A DNA stretch of 64,000 nt, from contig JAOANR010000001.1 of NCBI GenBank assembly GCA_030278955.1, forward strand, positions 930,001 through 994,000, given 5' to 3'. Below the pieces are notes generated by a model. It had not been told where the DNA came from. It saw nothing but the letters and a program-made list of their open reading frames with translations, and made no database searches. Positions within the stretch are counted from its first letter, which is position 1, and every line of letters begins with the position of its first letter. The DNA is from Hygrophila difformis (Eukaryota > Streptophyta > Magnoliopsida > Lamiales > Acanthaceae). Made by a program: the position numbers and the translations under genes. Below, one piece after another: positions 25,086 to 37,300 of this stretch.

Positions 25086-28000
25086 TCAAGCGTAGAACTT
25101 CTTCAAGAACCGCCCATTTATCGGTCCGATGCTCACTCCATCGTTATCAATCATCATGTAGGCTCCGTTTGTGAAGACTTCCGTGATGACGTATGGTCCA
25201 TCCCATTTGGAGGTGAACTTGTTCCCACTGCGGTAGTTGATGACAATGGGTCTCCGGATGGCGAGGACGAGATCTCCAACTTGGAACCTTGACTTTCTTG
25301 TTGTAGAACTTCGAGAGGCGGGCTTGGTAGCATTCCAACCTTTGTTGTGCTTCGAGCCTTCTTTCATCAAGGGCTTCCAATTCTTCCAAACGCAGTCGGG
25401 CGTTGTCTTCTTCAGTGAGTCCTTCATGGATGGCGACTCTTAACGACGGGATTTGCGTTTCCAGCGGCAACACGGCTTCCACTCCATAGACCAACGAGTA
25501 TGGCGTTGCCTTGGTGGGTGTGCGGAAAGTTGTTCGATATGCCCATAAAGCTTCGTTGATTTTCTCATGCCAGTCTCGTTTTGACTTGGAGACAACTTTC
25601 TTCAACAATCCGCATAAGGTTTTGTTGAAGGCCTCCGCTAGTCCATTTGCCGGCGGGTAATATGCAGAGCTCTTTCGCTGAGTAAATCCAAACTTCTCAC
25701 ACAACTTGGTGATGGTGCTGTTGACAAATGATCGTCCGTTGTCTGTCATGATGTAACGCGGGACGCCATAACGGTAGATGATATTGATTCGGATGAAACT
25801 AGCAACATGTTCCCCTTTGACTTCTCTAAAGGGTGCAGCCTCAGCCCACTTGGAGAAGTAATCCGTAGCAGCAAGGATATAGCCATGCCCCCCGGAAGAC
25901 TTTGGCAGCGGTCCAACGATGTCCATGCCCCATGCGTCAAACGGCCATGATGCCACAGTTGGATGCAACGACTCAGGAGGTTGGTGGATGAAGTTGGCGT
26001 AAAATTGGCAGGCTTGGCATTTTCGAGCAAACTCCATGCAGTCTCTAACCATCGTCGGCCAATAGTATCCCATTGTCTTGATGCGGAAATGTAGCTTCGG
26101 CCCCGATTGGTGTGCGCCGCAAATCCCAGCATGTACTTCTTCCAATGCTTGAACAGCTTCAGTGGAGCCCAAACAACGGAGTAGAACCCCTTCGAACGAC
26201 CTTCTATACAAGGTGCCATTAAAGTAGAAGAATCGGGCAGCACGTCTTCGGATATCAACCTTTTTTCTCGGATCCTCGGGTAACTTCTGATGCTGCAAGT
26301 AGTCTACCAAAGGTTGTCTCCAATCTTCTTCTTCGTCGATTTCAAACACTTCAACGGCCGTATTCTCGTCGAACTCCTCATCGTCTTCAAAAATCGGAGG
26401 CATCACCCATCCCCTAGTCAGCGTGATGGTCATCTTGTCTTCTGGCGAGGTAAGTGTTGACGCCAGCTTTGCGAGGGAGTCAGCTTGCCGATTTTGGCTT
26501 CTTGGGACATGTTCAATCGACATAACATGGAGATATGCCATCAACCTACGTGCGTACTTGTAATATGGCACCAGGTCTGGTTTCTTGACTTCATATTCGC
26601 CAAGTAGCTGGTTGACTATCAACTTGGAGTCGCCGTAGACTTGAAGATATAGTTGCTTGGCGTCGACTGCCATTTCGAGTCCCAAGATCAGGGCTTGATA
26701 TTCAGCAACGTTATTGGAGCAATTTCTAGTGAGGGTAATTGAATGAGGTAAGATCTCACCCGTTGGAGTGACGAAGACGATTCCTACTCCAGCTCCTTCC
26801 TTGTGGGTAGCTCCATCGAAGTACATTTTCCATGGTTGTCTAGCTTCAGTTAGCATCACATCTTCGTCCGGAAGGTCGTCAGAGAGATCCCATTCAGCAG
26901 GTATCGGATGATCAGCTAGGAAGTCGGCCAGGGCTTGTCCTTTGATAGCCTTTTGTGGTACGTAAATGATCTCGAACTGTTGAAACAACAAGTACCATCG
27001 TGAAAGTCTTTCAGAGAGAGCAGATTGAGACAACACATGTTTGAGAGGATTTGCTTTGGATACGAGATGTACCGTGTGAGCTTGGAAGTAATGCTTCAAC
27101 TTGCGGATGGCGAAGACCAATGCTAGACAAAGCTTTTCGATTGGGCGGAACTTGAGCTCGTTCGGCGTCATCATCCGAATTAGATAGTATAGTGCGTTTT
27201 CCTTGCCCCCATCATTTTCTTGAGCCAGCAAGGCGCCAACAGAGTTTTCTTGGGCAGCTACGTATAGGATCAACGGTCGTCCGATCACTGGAGCAACTAA
27301 CACTGGCGGCTTCATCAGATACGCTTTGATGTTGTCGAACGCTTTCTTGCAGGACTCATCCCACTCGAACGGAATACCCTTTTTCATGAGCTTGCTGAAC
27401 GGTTGGCATCTTCCAGCAAGATTGGAAATGAACCTCCGGATGTATGCGAGCTTACCTTGAAGGCTCTTCAACTCATGGATATCCCGTGGTTCCGGCATCC
27501 TCAAGATTGCGTCAATTTTGGCTTGCTCGATTTCAATACCGTGATTCCGTACAACAAAGCCGAGGAACTTTCCAGAGGACACGCCAAACGCGCACTTCAA
27601 CGGATTCATCTTCAGTTGATGCTTGCGAAGGCGTTCGAACACGGTCCTCAAGTCTTGCAGGTGATTGACTCGTTCCTTTGTCTTTACCACGAGATCGTCA
27701 ACGTAGCATTCAACCAAGTTGTGCAGCATGTCATCGAAGATCTTTTGCATGGCACGTTGATATGTTGCCCCCGTATTCTTCAGGCCGAAGGGCATAACTT
27801 TATAACAGTATATGCCTTTTGGAGTCCGGAACGCGGTCATCTCTTCGTCTTCGGGCGCCATCTTTATTTGGTTGTAGCCGGAAGACCCATCCATAAACGA
27901 CAATGCTTCATGTCCCGTGGTGGCATCAATCATTAACTCGGTGATCGGCAATGGGAACTCGTCTTTTGGGCAAGCCTCGTTGAGATCGCGGAAGTCCACG

Positions 28001-31000
28001 CAGACTCGGATTTGTCCATTCTTCTTCCTCACCGGGACGATGCTTGAGATCCAGGTGGGATATTGCACTTCACGAATGAAGCCAACGTCAATCAGCTTGT
28101 TGACTTCAGCTTCAATTTGTGGGAGAAGCTCAGGGCGGAACCGACGTTGTACTTGCTTCACGGGTCGTGCATCTTTCTTCACTGCAAGGCGGTGGACGGC
28201 TATCTTGGGGTCCAGACCGGGCATTTCCTTGTAGGACCATGCAAAGACGTCTCTGAATTCTTGGAGCAGTGCTACGTACTTCTCCGCTTCATCTACGGTC
28301 AGTTGGGCACTGATAAATGTTGGGCGAGGATCTTTTTCATCGCCTAAGTTCACCTCACGCAGTTCATCCACAGTGACCTTGATTTCTTCCTCAAGTTGCA
28401 TCGGCGCTGCGTTGGCGTCTTCTCCACTTGGCTCACCGCAGTCAATGGTGATATGATGAATGTCAACTTTGTCAGCTTGATCATCTTCGTCATGCTTTGT
28501 GAAGATGATGGTCCGTTTCTTGAGCTTTAGCCATTCGTCGGATGAGACAGTCCACTCAACTTGACGCTTCATGCGGGAAGGTACGGTGCTTCTCACATTG
28601 TTGCCGTAGTTAGGGTCGTCCAATATCCCTTGTTTTACCGGAGACCGCTCTTTGCTAGCCGATGTTTTGATTTGTGATTGGCGTTTTGTAGAACCTAGCC
28701 TTTTGAAGACGGATTTTGCAGAGTCTTCTCTGGCAACAGCCCCGAGCCTATCGAAAACAGTTGGCTTCACTTCTTTGTTTGCTCCAAGCCGGCGAAAGAC
28801 GGATTCTTTGTGCTCGATTGTCTCCGTTGAGCCAAGTCTATCATGGACACTTTGTTTTTGCTCTCCTTTTGACGGACTACCGATGCGATCAAATGCTGAC
28901 TTTCGTGCAGGTTGGTCCTTCGGAGCATGATCCTCTTGATTTGCTTCTTCGGTGATGTAATTGGCCGTAGCTCGTTTTATAACGATACGAACCGGTGCCT
29001 TCACTGTTTGTTCCGCTTTGAAGAATATGGGCGCTTTCGATGCTTGGGGCGCCGTGTCAAATTCCGCAACATACCCAAGTCCACTCCGGTCACCTTTTCT
29101 TCGGTTGTTGTCCGAGAGCTTTCCCAACGGCGATGGCTCATTTGGGTTGAATCCAGACTTGGTGAGCAGCTTGAATGCCTTTGGACCGAATTCCTTATCG
29201 TTCTTTAGCCGGCGTGCCTCACTACCTTTGAGTTGAATTTTCACCGTTTTCCGCGACATGCCAGGATCAATGGGTGTTAGTGGGAGTGTAAGCCCCTCGA
29301 ATGCCTCTTCCAGGATCGATTTTCCCTTATCATCACGGACTGGTTGATCATCTTTACGTTCTTCTTCCCCGCACGAAGGTGCCTTAGCTTTGGGCGAATC
29401 AAGGTAGTATTTAGCGTCCCCGTAATAAGACTCGGCCACCGCGAATGGTTTGTCATCGGCGATAACCCTTTTGACGACGCCGTTGTGCACGTACTTGAAG
29501 CATTGGTGCCATGTTGAAGGGACGACGCCGTTCTCGTGGATCCATGTCCGACCAAGAAGCATGTTGTATGATGTCCTTGCGTCAATAACGTGGAAGTACG
29601 TGCTTGCAGCCATGTCATCAATTTGCAGCCGGACTCGAATTGCACCAAGGGATTTTTGCCCCCCTTGGTTGAAGCCTTGTATCAACATTTTACTATTGGA
29701 TAATTCTTCCTCCGAGATGCCCAATTCCTTCAGGGTGTGAAGTGGCATGATGTTGACGGCAGAACCTCCGTCTATCAGGACGCGGTTTACTCGCTTGTTG
29801 TTCACGTATCCAACGACGAACAATGGTCGGTTATGAGCCTTCGAATTTTCCAGCTCCATCGGCATGTCGTCGTCATTGAATGTGATGGACAGCATGCATT
29901 CGTTGAGATGCGAATGATCCACAACTTGTTTGGTGTGGTCTTGCTTCGACGTGCTCTCAACTTCGAAGACGGTGTTGCAGGTGGTGGAATTGTGAGGAAC
30001 TTTGATCTCGATCGATCCAACTTGGATGGAAACGGTGTTGGCCGTCTCTGCTTCGTCTGCCAAGGTGATTTTGCCTTGTTTGACGAGATCCATGACTTTG
30101 TCCTTGAAAACGAAGCAATCTTGGATCGTGTGGCTCACCAAACGGTGGTACTTGCAGTATAGCGGGTGGTTGGTCATCCCAGCTTGCTCGGGACGTTTCA
30201 TCCTTGGTAGCTCGATGAGGTTTTCTTTCATCAAGTCATCGAAGATGCCTGGTAAGTCGGAGTCAAGGAATGGGTACGTCTTAGCCCGTCTATCTTCCAA
30301 TGACGACTTTTGACGTTGAGCTTGTGGTGGCTTTGGCTTGTCGTTTGTCACCGGCTCCTTCCCGCGTACCTTTACGAGAGCGGCGCTTGTTGCCATTGCA
30401 TCCTTTGTGGGTGGCTTCGACTGTAGCTTGCCTCCCTTCTTCCATTCGACTCGGTTGTTTGTACGAGTTTGTTGAACGGGCGGACCATAGGCTCCACTCG
30501 ACGCCAAACTTAGCTCCATATCGTGAGCACGAGTTGCAAGCTCCTCGAATGTCCGGGGACGAATGCCTTGCAGGATGTATCGTAGGCCCCATTGCATGCC
30601 TTGGATGCACATCTCAATCGCCGACGTCTCAAACAAGCGATCCTTGCAGTTGAGGCTCAGGCTTCTCCAGTGGTTGATGTAGTCGATCACCGGCTCGCCC
30701 TTTGATTGTTGCGTGTTCGTCAATTCTATCATGCTGACGGTACGCCGTGTGCTGTAAAAACGGTTCAGAAACTCTTGCTCAAGTTGATCCCAACTGTCGA
30801 TGCTGCCGTGTTCCAAGTCGGTATACCATTCGAACGCATTCCCCTTTAGTGAACGAATGAACTGTTTGACGAGGTGATCTCCAAACGTACCCGCTTCGTT
30901 GCATGTCTCTACGAAATGGGCGATATGTTGCTTGGGATTCCCTTTGCCGTCGAACTGTTGGAACTTGGGCGGTTGATAGCCTGCCGACATCCTCAGTGAG

Positions 31001-31599
31001 TCGATGCGGGCGCTGTATGGCTTGAGATACGTCAAGGAGGATTTTGATCCTGCCGAGACCTGTTCCTTCAGCGTTCCCGTGATGAACTCTTTCAGTTGAT
31101 CAGCCGAGATGAAGCCGTCAGGAGTGACTTGGACGTCAGCGGTTGCTTTTCCTTTTGCCGAAGCGCCTTGCCGGGAAGTCTCTCCATCGTCGCGGATCTC
31201 TACGGGCTTGTTCACCGCTTGGCCGCCGTTAGAGCCATCCAGTCTGTTCATCATTTGCTCCATGCGTGCATCTTGCAACTCGGATCTCTTCACAAGCATT
31301 TCCACGATCTTTGTCAGGTTGGTCATTTGCTCTTCAAGAGTGCTGGCTTAGGTTGTCATTGCAGCAGCATGATGCAGGGCGGATGCTTCTTCTTGATCTC
31401 CCCGCGGGCTTGACAACGGCGTGGAAGATCCCGATCTATGGTCGTTTCCTTCTTCCAGCAGCGGCATATCCGCATCAACTTCTTTTCCGCGCGCAGCATC
31501 AGCGGCCTCCATTGCTTTCTTCATGTTTCTTGTGGTGACGTTGGGCATAGCGGCACCGGATGTTGAAGAGTTGCTCTTGGAGGTGTTCCTTGAAGCCAT
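25086..31599 (-). CDS. Gag-pol polyprotein of the Tat-type retrotransposon (one nonsense and one frameshift)
   Basis: A single frame begins at ATG 31599, is stopped by TAA at 31350-31348, and is open again from 31347; the next Met, at 31326, heads 2,059 codons. Residues counted from 31326: Gag capsid region about 120-290 ([17 protein letters not shown]), protease [10 protein letters not shown] near 518, reverse transcriptase with YVDD near 1208, a first RNase H that lacks its usual acidic residue (LYVAAQ), a second RNase H ([13 protein letters not shown] near 1498), then integrase with an HHCC finger (near 1731), DIVGP (near 1803), TDNGRSF (near 1862) and NGLAEAFNK (near 1895). Near 25290 the frame shifts, so the chromodomain-free C-terminus ([13 protein letters not shown]) lies in another frame to 25086. 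Together these make this copy unlikely to give a full polyprotein. Dual RNase H is typical of the Tat lineage. Confidence 0.93.
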
Positions 31600-31642
31600 T
31601 GGATTTCGTTGACGATGTCTGGAGGAGATGAAAGGCAGAAGT

Positions 31643-31660
31643 GTCCCACTGGGCGTGCCA
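31643..31660 (-). other. Primer-binding-site candidate
   Basis: TGGCACGCCCAGTGGGAC on the minus strand, 5 bp inside the 5' LTR. It differs from the common initiator-Met site; I did not identify the tRNA. A near-identical site (TGGCACGTCCAGTGGGAC) is in the gypsy element at 58824-58841. Confidence 0.65.
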
Positions 31661-31987
31661 AAATCTGTAGGTGCAAAAAATGCGTAGACAGAAACTGCAA
31701 AATAATTTTATTAATTTCACAAGAAATGTCAACAATTACAGAGAATTTCAATGAATTTAAAAGAAATATGTGAAGATCAAACGATATGAGTGTTCGACTT
31801 CTGTTACTCCTTTGATTCCTCCAACCTTGAAGACGTCAAGATGCTTTTGTGCTTCTTCTTCGGCTTCTTGGAATTTCTGCAGCGTTTTGTTGCTGTAGAT
31901 CTCAAGTGCTTGAGACTTGAGAGTGACTGGGGTATGAAGATGTATGTCTGGAAGTGTAGTCGTCCCCCAATATGTGACAGGGTGCCT

Positions 31988-31997
31988 CTATTTATAG
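31988..31997 (-). promoter_or_regulatory. TATA box in the 5' LTR
   Basis: CTATAAATAG on the minus strand, about 360 bp into the LTR, with the LTR's R/U5 part downstream. The same site occurs in the 3' LTR. Confidence 0.6.
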
Positions 31998-32313
31998 AGG
32001 AAAAACCCTAGGGTTTGTGGATGATGGACCAATCGATGGGCTGGTCCAATCCACATTTCTATTGGGTCGGTGAGCATGTGGGCCTTTCATCTGGGCTTGT
32101 TCACATTGATTGATTTCCATGGACTGGCCTGCTTTAAGTGTCTATTGGATCATAGGCATGTGGGTCTTTCATTTGGACTTGTTCACATTGGCCCAATATA
32201 ATTAAATCCATTTGGCTTGATGGATCCAAATGGCCCAATAAATATTAATAATTATTTCAAGCATTTAATTTATTTAAAATGCTTAAAATTAATTAAATTA
32301 ATATTTAAATTTG

Positions 32314-32351
32314 CACGTGTCGCATTTTTAGTGGCGAATAAATTTCACGTG
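32314..32351 (-). promoter_or_regulatory. Paired G-boxes at the start of U3
   Basis: Two CACGTG palindromes at 32314-32319 and 32346-32351, each in an ACACGTG context on the minus strand. Plant bZIP/bHLH factors bind this motif in abscisic-acid and light responses; use here is inferred. Confidence 0.45.
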
Positions 32352-33123
32352 TTTACAATATCCTTTTAAATATATATGAAGATTTTCTCACCATTTTGTT
32401 ATATTAATAGATAGATTTGTTTTCTAAACTTAGATATTGGTGACGTGGAAGATGACATGGCATTACTCAGCGATTACTCAGCAGCTATCAGTCTGCCTAC
32501 GTGTTTTTATAAGGACCGTTGATCTGAAAATTAGCATATAATGACTGATTAACCCTTTAAAATTAAGAAGGATGAATTAATTTTAATAAGGACAAAAGAG
32601 TCTGCACAGACCAAAAAGTATTCAGAATTTATTATATAGATACATTCTACAAAATTATATCAATATGAAATTCGTGAAGATGATACATTCAATAAGATTT
32701 TCTGCATAATCATTTCCAAATTTAAATTCACAATAGTATTTTCTTATATTTTTTAGATTTAATTTTGAAACATCTACATCTTTGTGAAATTTTTAATTTT
32801 GTAATACTTTATGGTGAATCAATATTAATAATCAATTATCGTGTGCAACTGTAAGTTTATGTACTTATTGCTTATGTATTGCATTAGAGCCATAAGTAGA
32901 AAGTTTTTAAATTGTACTAATATAGTAGTATAAATTATTGATAGTGGCATATTATCTATTGCTCGATTGTTGTACAATGTATATATGTATTTATGTAATG
33001 CTAAAATAGTTTAAGGAGCTTCGGGAATATACTCAACATAATAAATTAAATAATTTTATTTGTTAAATTTAATTTTCTTATTTATATTTTTTGCACCCGC
33101 CCGTTTGGGCGGGGTAATACTAG

Positions 33124-34311
33124 TAAATTCAAAAATTAGAAACCAAATAGCAGGCTTTTCTAAATGATCAAAGTTTGTCGTATTTAATTAAGGAGCATAG
33201 TTGGGGGATTCACAGTTCAGACTACTAGGTAAGTAGTAGTAGTAGGTATCAGGAAAACGGTCCAAGTGGAGTGGAGGAGGTTATGCACAATCATCCATGG
33301 CTGAATTAATACACACGGTCCGTCCATAAAACAATAAATAATTGTTCATCGCAAGAAGATGGCCGACTGGAGAACACCTCCCTCCCTGAATTCTGTTCAT
33401 TTTACGGTGGCTCGGCTCAATATTGCTTATCATCCTTTTTCTAATTTCATTTTACGAGATTGGCCCCGTTTGGCCCTTGTCCCTTTTTCTGCTTGTGATT
33501 TAAACTCTACTATTTGGAACATATATAAATACTTGTTTGACTGCTTCCAATTTAGTGGCCGGTATTTCTCCCCAAGTTCCACTCCAACCTAATCAAATTA
33601 CCGTGCATTTGTGTGCATGCAAATAATCAATTCGACCCACCCATTAATGGTCTCTCATTTCTTTTTGCACACATTATCTAATGTGGAGTATTATCCTAAC
33701 AATTAATATTTCTAATTATATACTCCAAGTAAACATCATATGAAATAGTACATATTTTAAACTATAACAATTATACCAATCTAATAAGCTCTAACTTGGC
33801 TATTCATTTTTCATATAATTGTGATAAAATTATGTGAAAGTCAACTACTCCACATTATCAAAAGTCAAAATCAACGATACTAGTATTTTTTTTATGAACA
33901 TCACGAATTACAAAGGGAACAAATGAATGGGATATGAGGTCGGGTGGAGAATCGAACTCCTCAGGGGACTTGGCCTATAGAGGAAGTGTAAAAGGTACTA
34001 TATATTTATTAGAGAAACCAAAAAAAGTAAAAATAAAGAATAAGTAAATAAAGAATGCTCATACATACAACAAAGGAACCAAAACCATAATCTTTCCTCA
34101 GTATTTGAAAGATTGATATATTCGGTTTGGGAACACCTTTAGGAAAGTAATTAATATGTAAGTAATTGAAAATTAGTGGATTGCTAAGAAATGAAGTAAT
34201 TTGTTCAAATAATGTTTCTTATGAACAAATTATTCATCTCTTCTTCCCTAATTTCCAATTACCTATAGTGTTAACTACTCTCCTAAAACAAGGTGCAGTT
34301 AGTTGAGTCGA
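33124..34311. other. Intergenic region downstream of the TOPLESS-related gene
   Basis: AT-rich, no gene recognised. It should contain the 3' untranslated region of the TOPLESS-related gene immediately left of 34312. Confidence 0.5.
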
Positions 34312-37300
34312 TCAGGGTCGATTTTCCCATTGAATCTCTAGGGGCTCGATCACCACCACAGCACCATTCGACAACCCCAATGCAAATTGGCATGCCTTGT
34401 GTGGATGAGCAGCAATCATCGCCACACCACCTCCTCTATTTCCACAGTCCAATGTCAAGTCGATAATCTCATGATTCTATCTTTTTGAAAATATGTGTGT
34501 ATGTAAGAATTATAACACAAGCAGTTGTACCTGAGACGTGGGGGCAAATACGCTGAGGGATCTATCTCAAATCTTGGCTCCAACTCTTGCCCCCTACAAT
34601 TTAGAATCAAGAGTATTCCGCCTCTCATGGCAGCATATACCATCTGTCCATCGCATGAATACGTGGCATGGGAAATCCGCGTGCAAAATTTTGCGATTGT
34701 CCACTGCAATGTCGAATGGGAACAACAGAACGATTAATTAAAACAAAATGAATCAGACAACGTACACTCAATGCTCAAACACACACACACACACACACAC
34801 ACACAAAGACAAGTATATATTGGCAGTGTTGGCTTGGCTTTTGCCGGGACACTAAAGAAAAGTTGAGTTTGAACAATTAAGGTCCTTAATTATGCAAGGG
34901 CCCGGTACAAATGAGCTATAGATAACTAATCTCCGTAAACTAGTTGTATGATAGATTTAATCCCTCATCTCAGTTGTATGATAGATTTAATCCCTCATCT
35001 CGTAAAGTGACTATCCCCTTAACCTTCTTGTTGCCATTTGCTAAATTTCTATGGTGCCACAGCAACAACTTTAATTTCAAGAGTTTTAATAACAAGAAAT
35101 AGCTAACGAGCATGCTAGCCATTGCAGATATAGTATATATCAACTTGACCAATTTTGATGACCTGCTTGACACGTTGTAACGTCATTGTTTCATGTATTG
35201 AAAGTTGGGTCTCATGCACTACAAGGAAGTGCTTCTCATGCTTATCGAGCTCTATGCTCGTCTCTGATGATGTCGAGAACCCTGCTGAAATTTGCAACTG
35301 CCCACTTTTCTTCTCTCCCCATGAGACAGAATCCCACACTACAATCTGTAATAAAGAAGGTGAATCAAAGATTGAGCACACGACTACTCTTCTCATATTT
35401 TATGAAATTGTGTTTAAACAAACCTTACTATCTACGCTGCAAGACACAAGAACGTTCAATGTGACCGAAAAAGCCAACCCACTTATTTGTTTAGAGTGCC
35501 CTTGAAGCATGCTTATCACCTGAAAAATCGAATGGCATAAAAAGAGTCCACGATGCATGTTCCCACTATAGTTAATTCATTAAAAATGATATGATCTGAT
35601 CAGGCATAGTATGGCATACCTCATCCAAACGTATATTGTAGATGAGTATTGTGGAGTCATCCCTTCCTATTGCAATTATATTATTATCTGGAGGATAGAA
35701 GGCAATGCATGTTGCAGCAGGTGGTGCTTGCATAACATTTTTTATTTTCTTGAATATCAACATGTTGTATAAAGAAATCATCGCCCCGGATGTAGAGATA
35801 ACATAGGAATCGTTCCTGGACAACGAAAAGCAAGGTTTAATGGCATCCAGTCCGTTCTTGGGAAGATCGTTGATCATTAGTAGTCCACTCTTGGGCTGCC
35901 ATTGTTGGGGGGCACACCTTGTAGTTGCCTGCAGCATAGGATCAGAATTGTGAGAGAAGATAGAAAATGCAAGCATAGCCATGTTTCAAAACAAATCATC
36001 CATCAATCATGAAGGAATAATAACTCATTGTGTCCTGTGTACCGTTAATTATCAGTTTAGTCCAATAATTTTCTAATTATTAAATACACCCCCAAGTATA
36101 CCGATCGTATCGTTTTGGTCTTTTGGCAACTTAATAAGGGTGATTATACCCTGAAAGTCCAAATCAGCCGAATGTCAAACGAACTGCGCCAGAATATCCA
36201 AACTGAAGGATTTGATCCAGAGAATAATAGAGCAGATTCCTTAGCCATTGGATCTAGGCCTGAACTCAATGGATCCAATTCAACAAGGCCAAGACTAACA
36301 TACTATTCAAGAGGAACCAATCCAACAAACAAGGAAGCTGATCCAGGAGGAAACAACAGTCCAACTACATTAATACAAATCTAGCTCGAGGAATCCAGTG
36401 GGAAGCCCATAAATTCGAAACATGGGTTCGTCATACTCGGCATGCAGATTCAAGTGTCTGGACCAAGAGCATCTTCTCAAGCGTCATCTGAGCTATGCAA
36501 TAAGGAAAGTTCATGCCTTAGCGAACTTTTGCCTCCTGTCATCGTATCCTTGCGATGCCAGCGCATCCCCATGACACACCAAAAAGAGAAGTTCACATCA
36601 ACATCCTCTCAAAACCATTCCCTTCCATTTTGAAGGCTCAATAGTGTGTTCTCCTTCCCATCAGCATGTCCTAGCACACACCAATCAATGGACACGATGA
36701 AGCACCCCCTTTTCCTTTCCACTTTTATTAGTGCCTCCCCTTAGCGTGTCCTATCCCTCATGCTAACATGAAGACATGCTAGCCATTTCCTTTCTTTTCG
36801 TCACCTATTCATGTCCCTTAACTCCTTCTTTAGTGCCTCCTATAGTTCCAGCGCGTTCTTAGTACACTTACACCCAAAGAACACGCTAGCCCTCAACACT
36901 CTCTCCTCTTTAGATGCCTTCACTTACTTTATCCAACCATGATTAATCCAACCTATATGGAAAAAGCCAACCTCACATTTTACACACTGATCTCCCCATT
37001 TCTTTTGCTGACCTCTACTTCCCAACACCACCAAGGCACACGCTAATTTTACCCTCTCACGCCAATGGAAGATGTGAACTTTGCCATTTTATTTAATATT
37101 GTTGAAATGTAATAGCTAGTAGTTGAATTATCTCTGAAGTATAGTTTCGGCTTTATTATTGCTTGTAATTAAGGGATGCCCTTCGGCTTTATTATTGCTT
37201 GCAATTAAGGGATGCCCCACCTATTGTGAGCAATTTTTGCTTTAATTAAATCAAATATTTTCTTCTTCAAAAGTTCACTTGAGAGCTCCCATGGCTTTCA

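Larger units (their letters stand above)
20963..32357 (-). mobile_element. Ty3/gypsy LTR retrotransposon, Tat-type, 11,395 bp, with ATATC target duplication
   Basis: Two 692-bp LTRs (TGTAGGTG...TTTACA on the plus strand) at 20963-21654 and 31666-32357 are flanked by ATATC at 20958-20962 and 32358-32362. Transcription runs leftward. A primer-binding-site candidate lies just inside the right LTR and a purine-rich tract (gaggggg) just inside the left one. Order along the element: 5' LTR, gag-pol (31599-25086), a spacer, an antisense ORF with a plant mobile domain (22489-24358), a decayed coding segment (21888-22380) and the 3' LTR. The second RNase H region between the first RNase H and integrase is the mark of the Tat lineage. 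By eye I count about seven LTR differences, so the insertion is young. Confidence 0.95.
31666..32357 (-). repeat. 5' LTR of the Tat-type retrotransposon
   Basis: 692 bp, starts TGTAAACACGTG and ends CTACA on the minus strand. By eye about seven substitutions separate it from the other LTR. Confidence 0.97.
17765..32640 (-). mobile_element. Inner Helitron (-), about 3.5 kb without the nested retrotransposon
   Basis: On the minus strand it starts tctatataataaattctg (GA on the plus strand at 32639-32640, host A/T at 32641). It ends with a hairpin (gcccgtgcgcaacgcgcgggc, 17774-17795), then CTAG at 17765-17768 next to host A/T at 17764. No Rep/helicase is seen, so it is non-autonomous. A phrase around 19270-19330 (cattactcagcaattactcagcagctatca) recurs at 32462-32492 near the 5' end, suggesting an older Helitron end or duplication inside. 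It carries gene-like exons at 18200-19180 and is split at 20962/32358 by the LTR retrotransposon. Confidence 0.72.
17337..33123 (+). mobile_element. Outer Helitron (+), non-autonomous, 911 bp without its insertion
   Basis: The 5' end is tctattataatataaaagc with host A at 17336. The 3' end is a GC-rich hairpin (cccgcccgtttgggcggg, 33095-33114), a 6-bp spacer, then CTAG at 33120-33123 and host T at 33124. This is the Helitron signature of TC...CTRR inserted between A and T with no target duplication. The element is split at 17764/32641 by a second Helitron. The remaining 428 + 483 bp show no coding potential, so it is non-autonomous. Confidence 0.75.

Noticed and set aside
27403..27936. Plus-strand open frames of 60-180 codons over the pol gene
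   Set aside because: Shadows of the opposite strand of a well-supported polyprotein; no domain of their own.
33925..33975. tRNA-like phrase gttcgattctccaccc on the minus strand
   Set aside because: Only a T-arm-like piece; no acceptor stem, anticodon arm or D-arm could be laid out around it.
36115..36384. 90-codon open frame inside an intron of the TOPLESS-related gene
   Set aside because: No recognisable motif or repeat ends, and it lies in an intron antisense to the gene; not supported as a gene.
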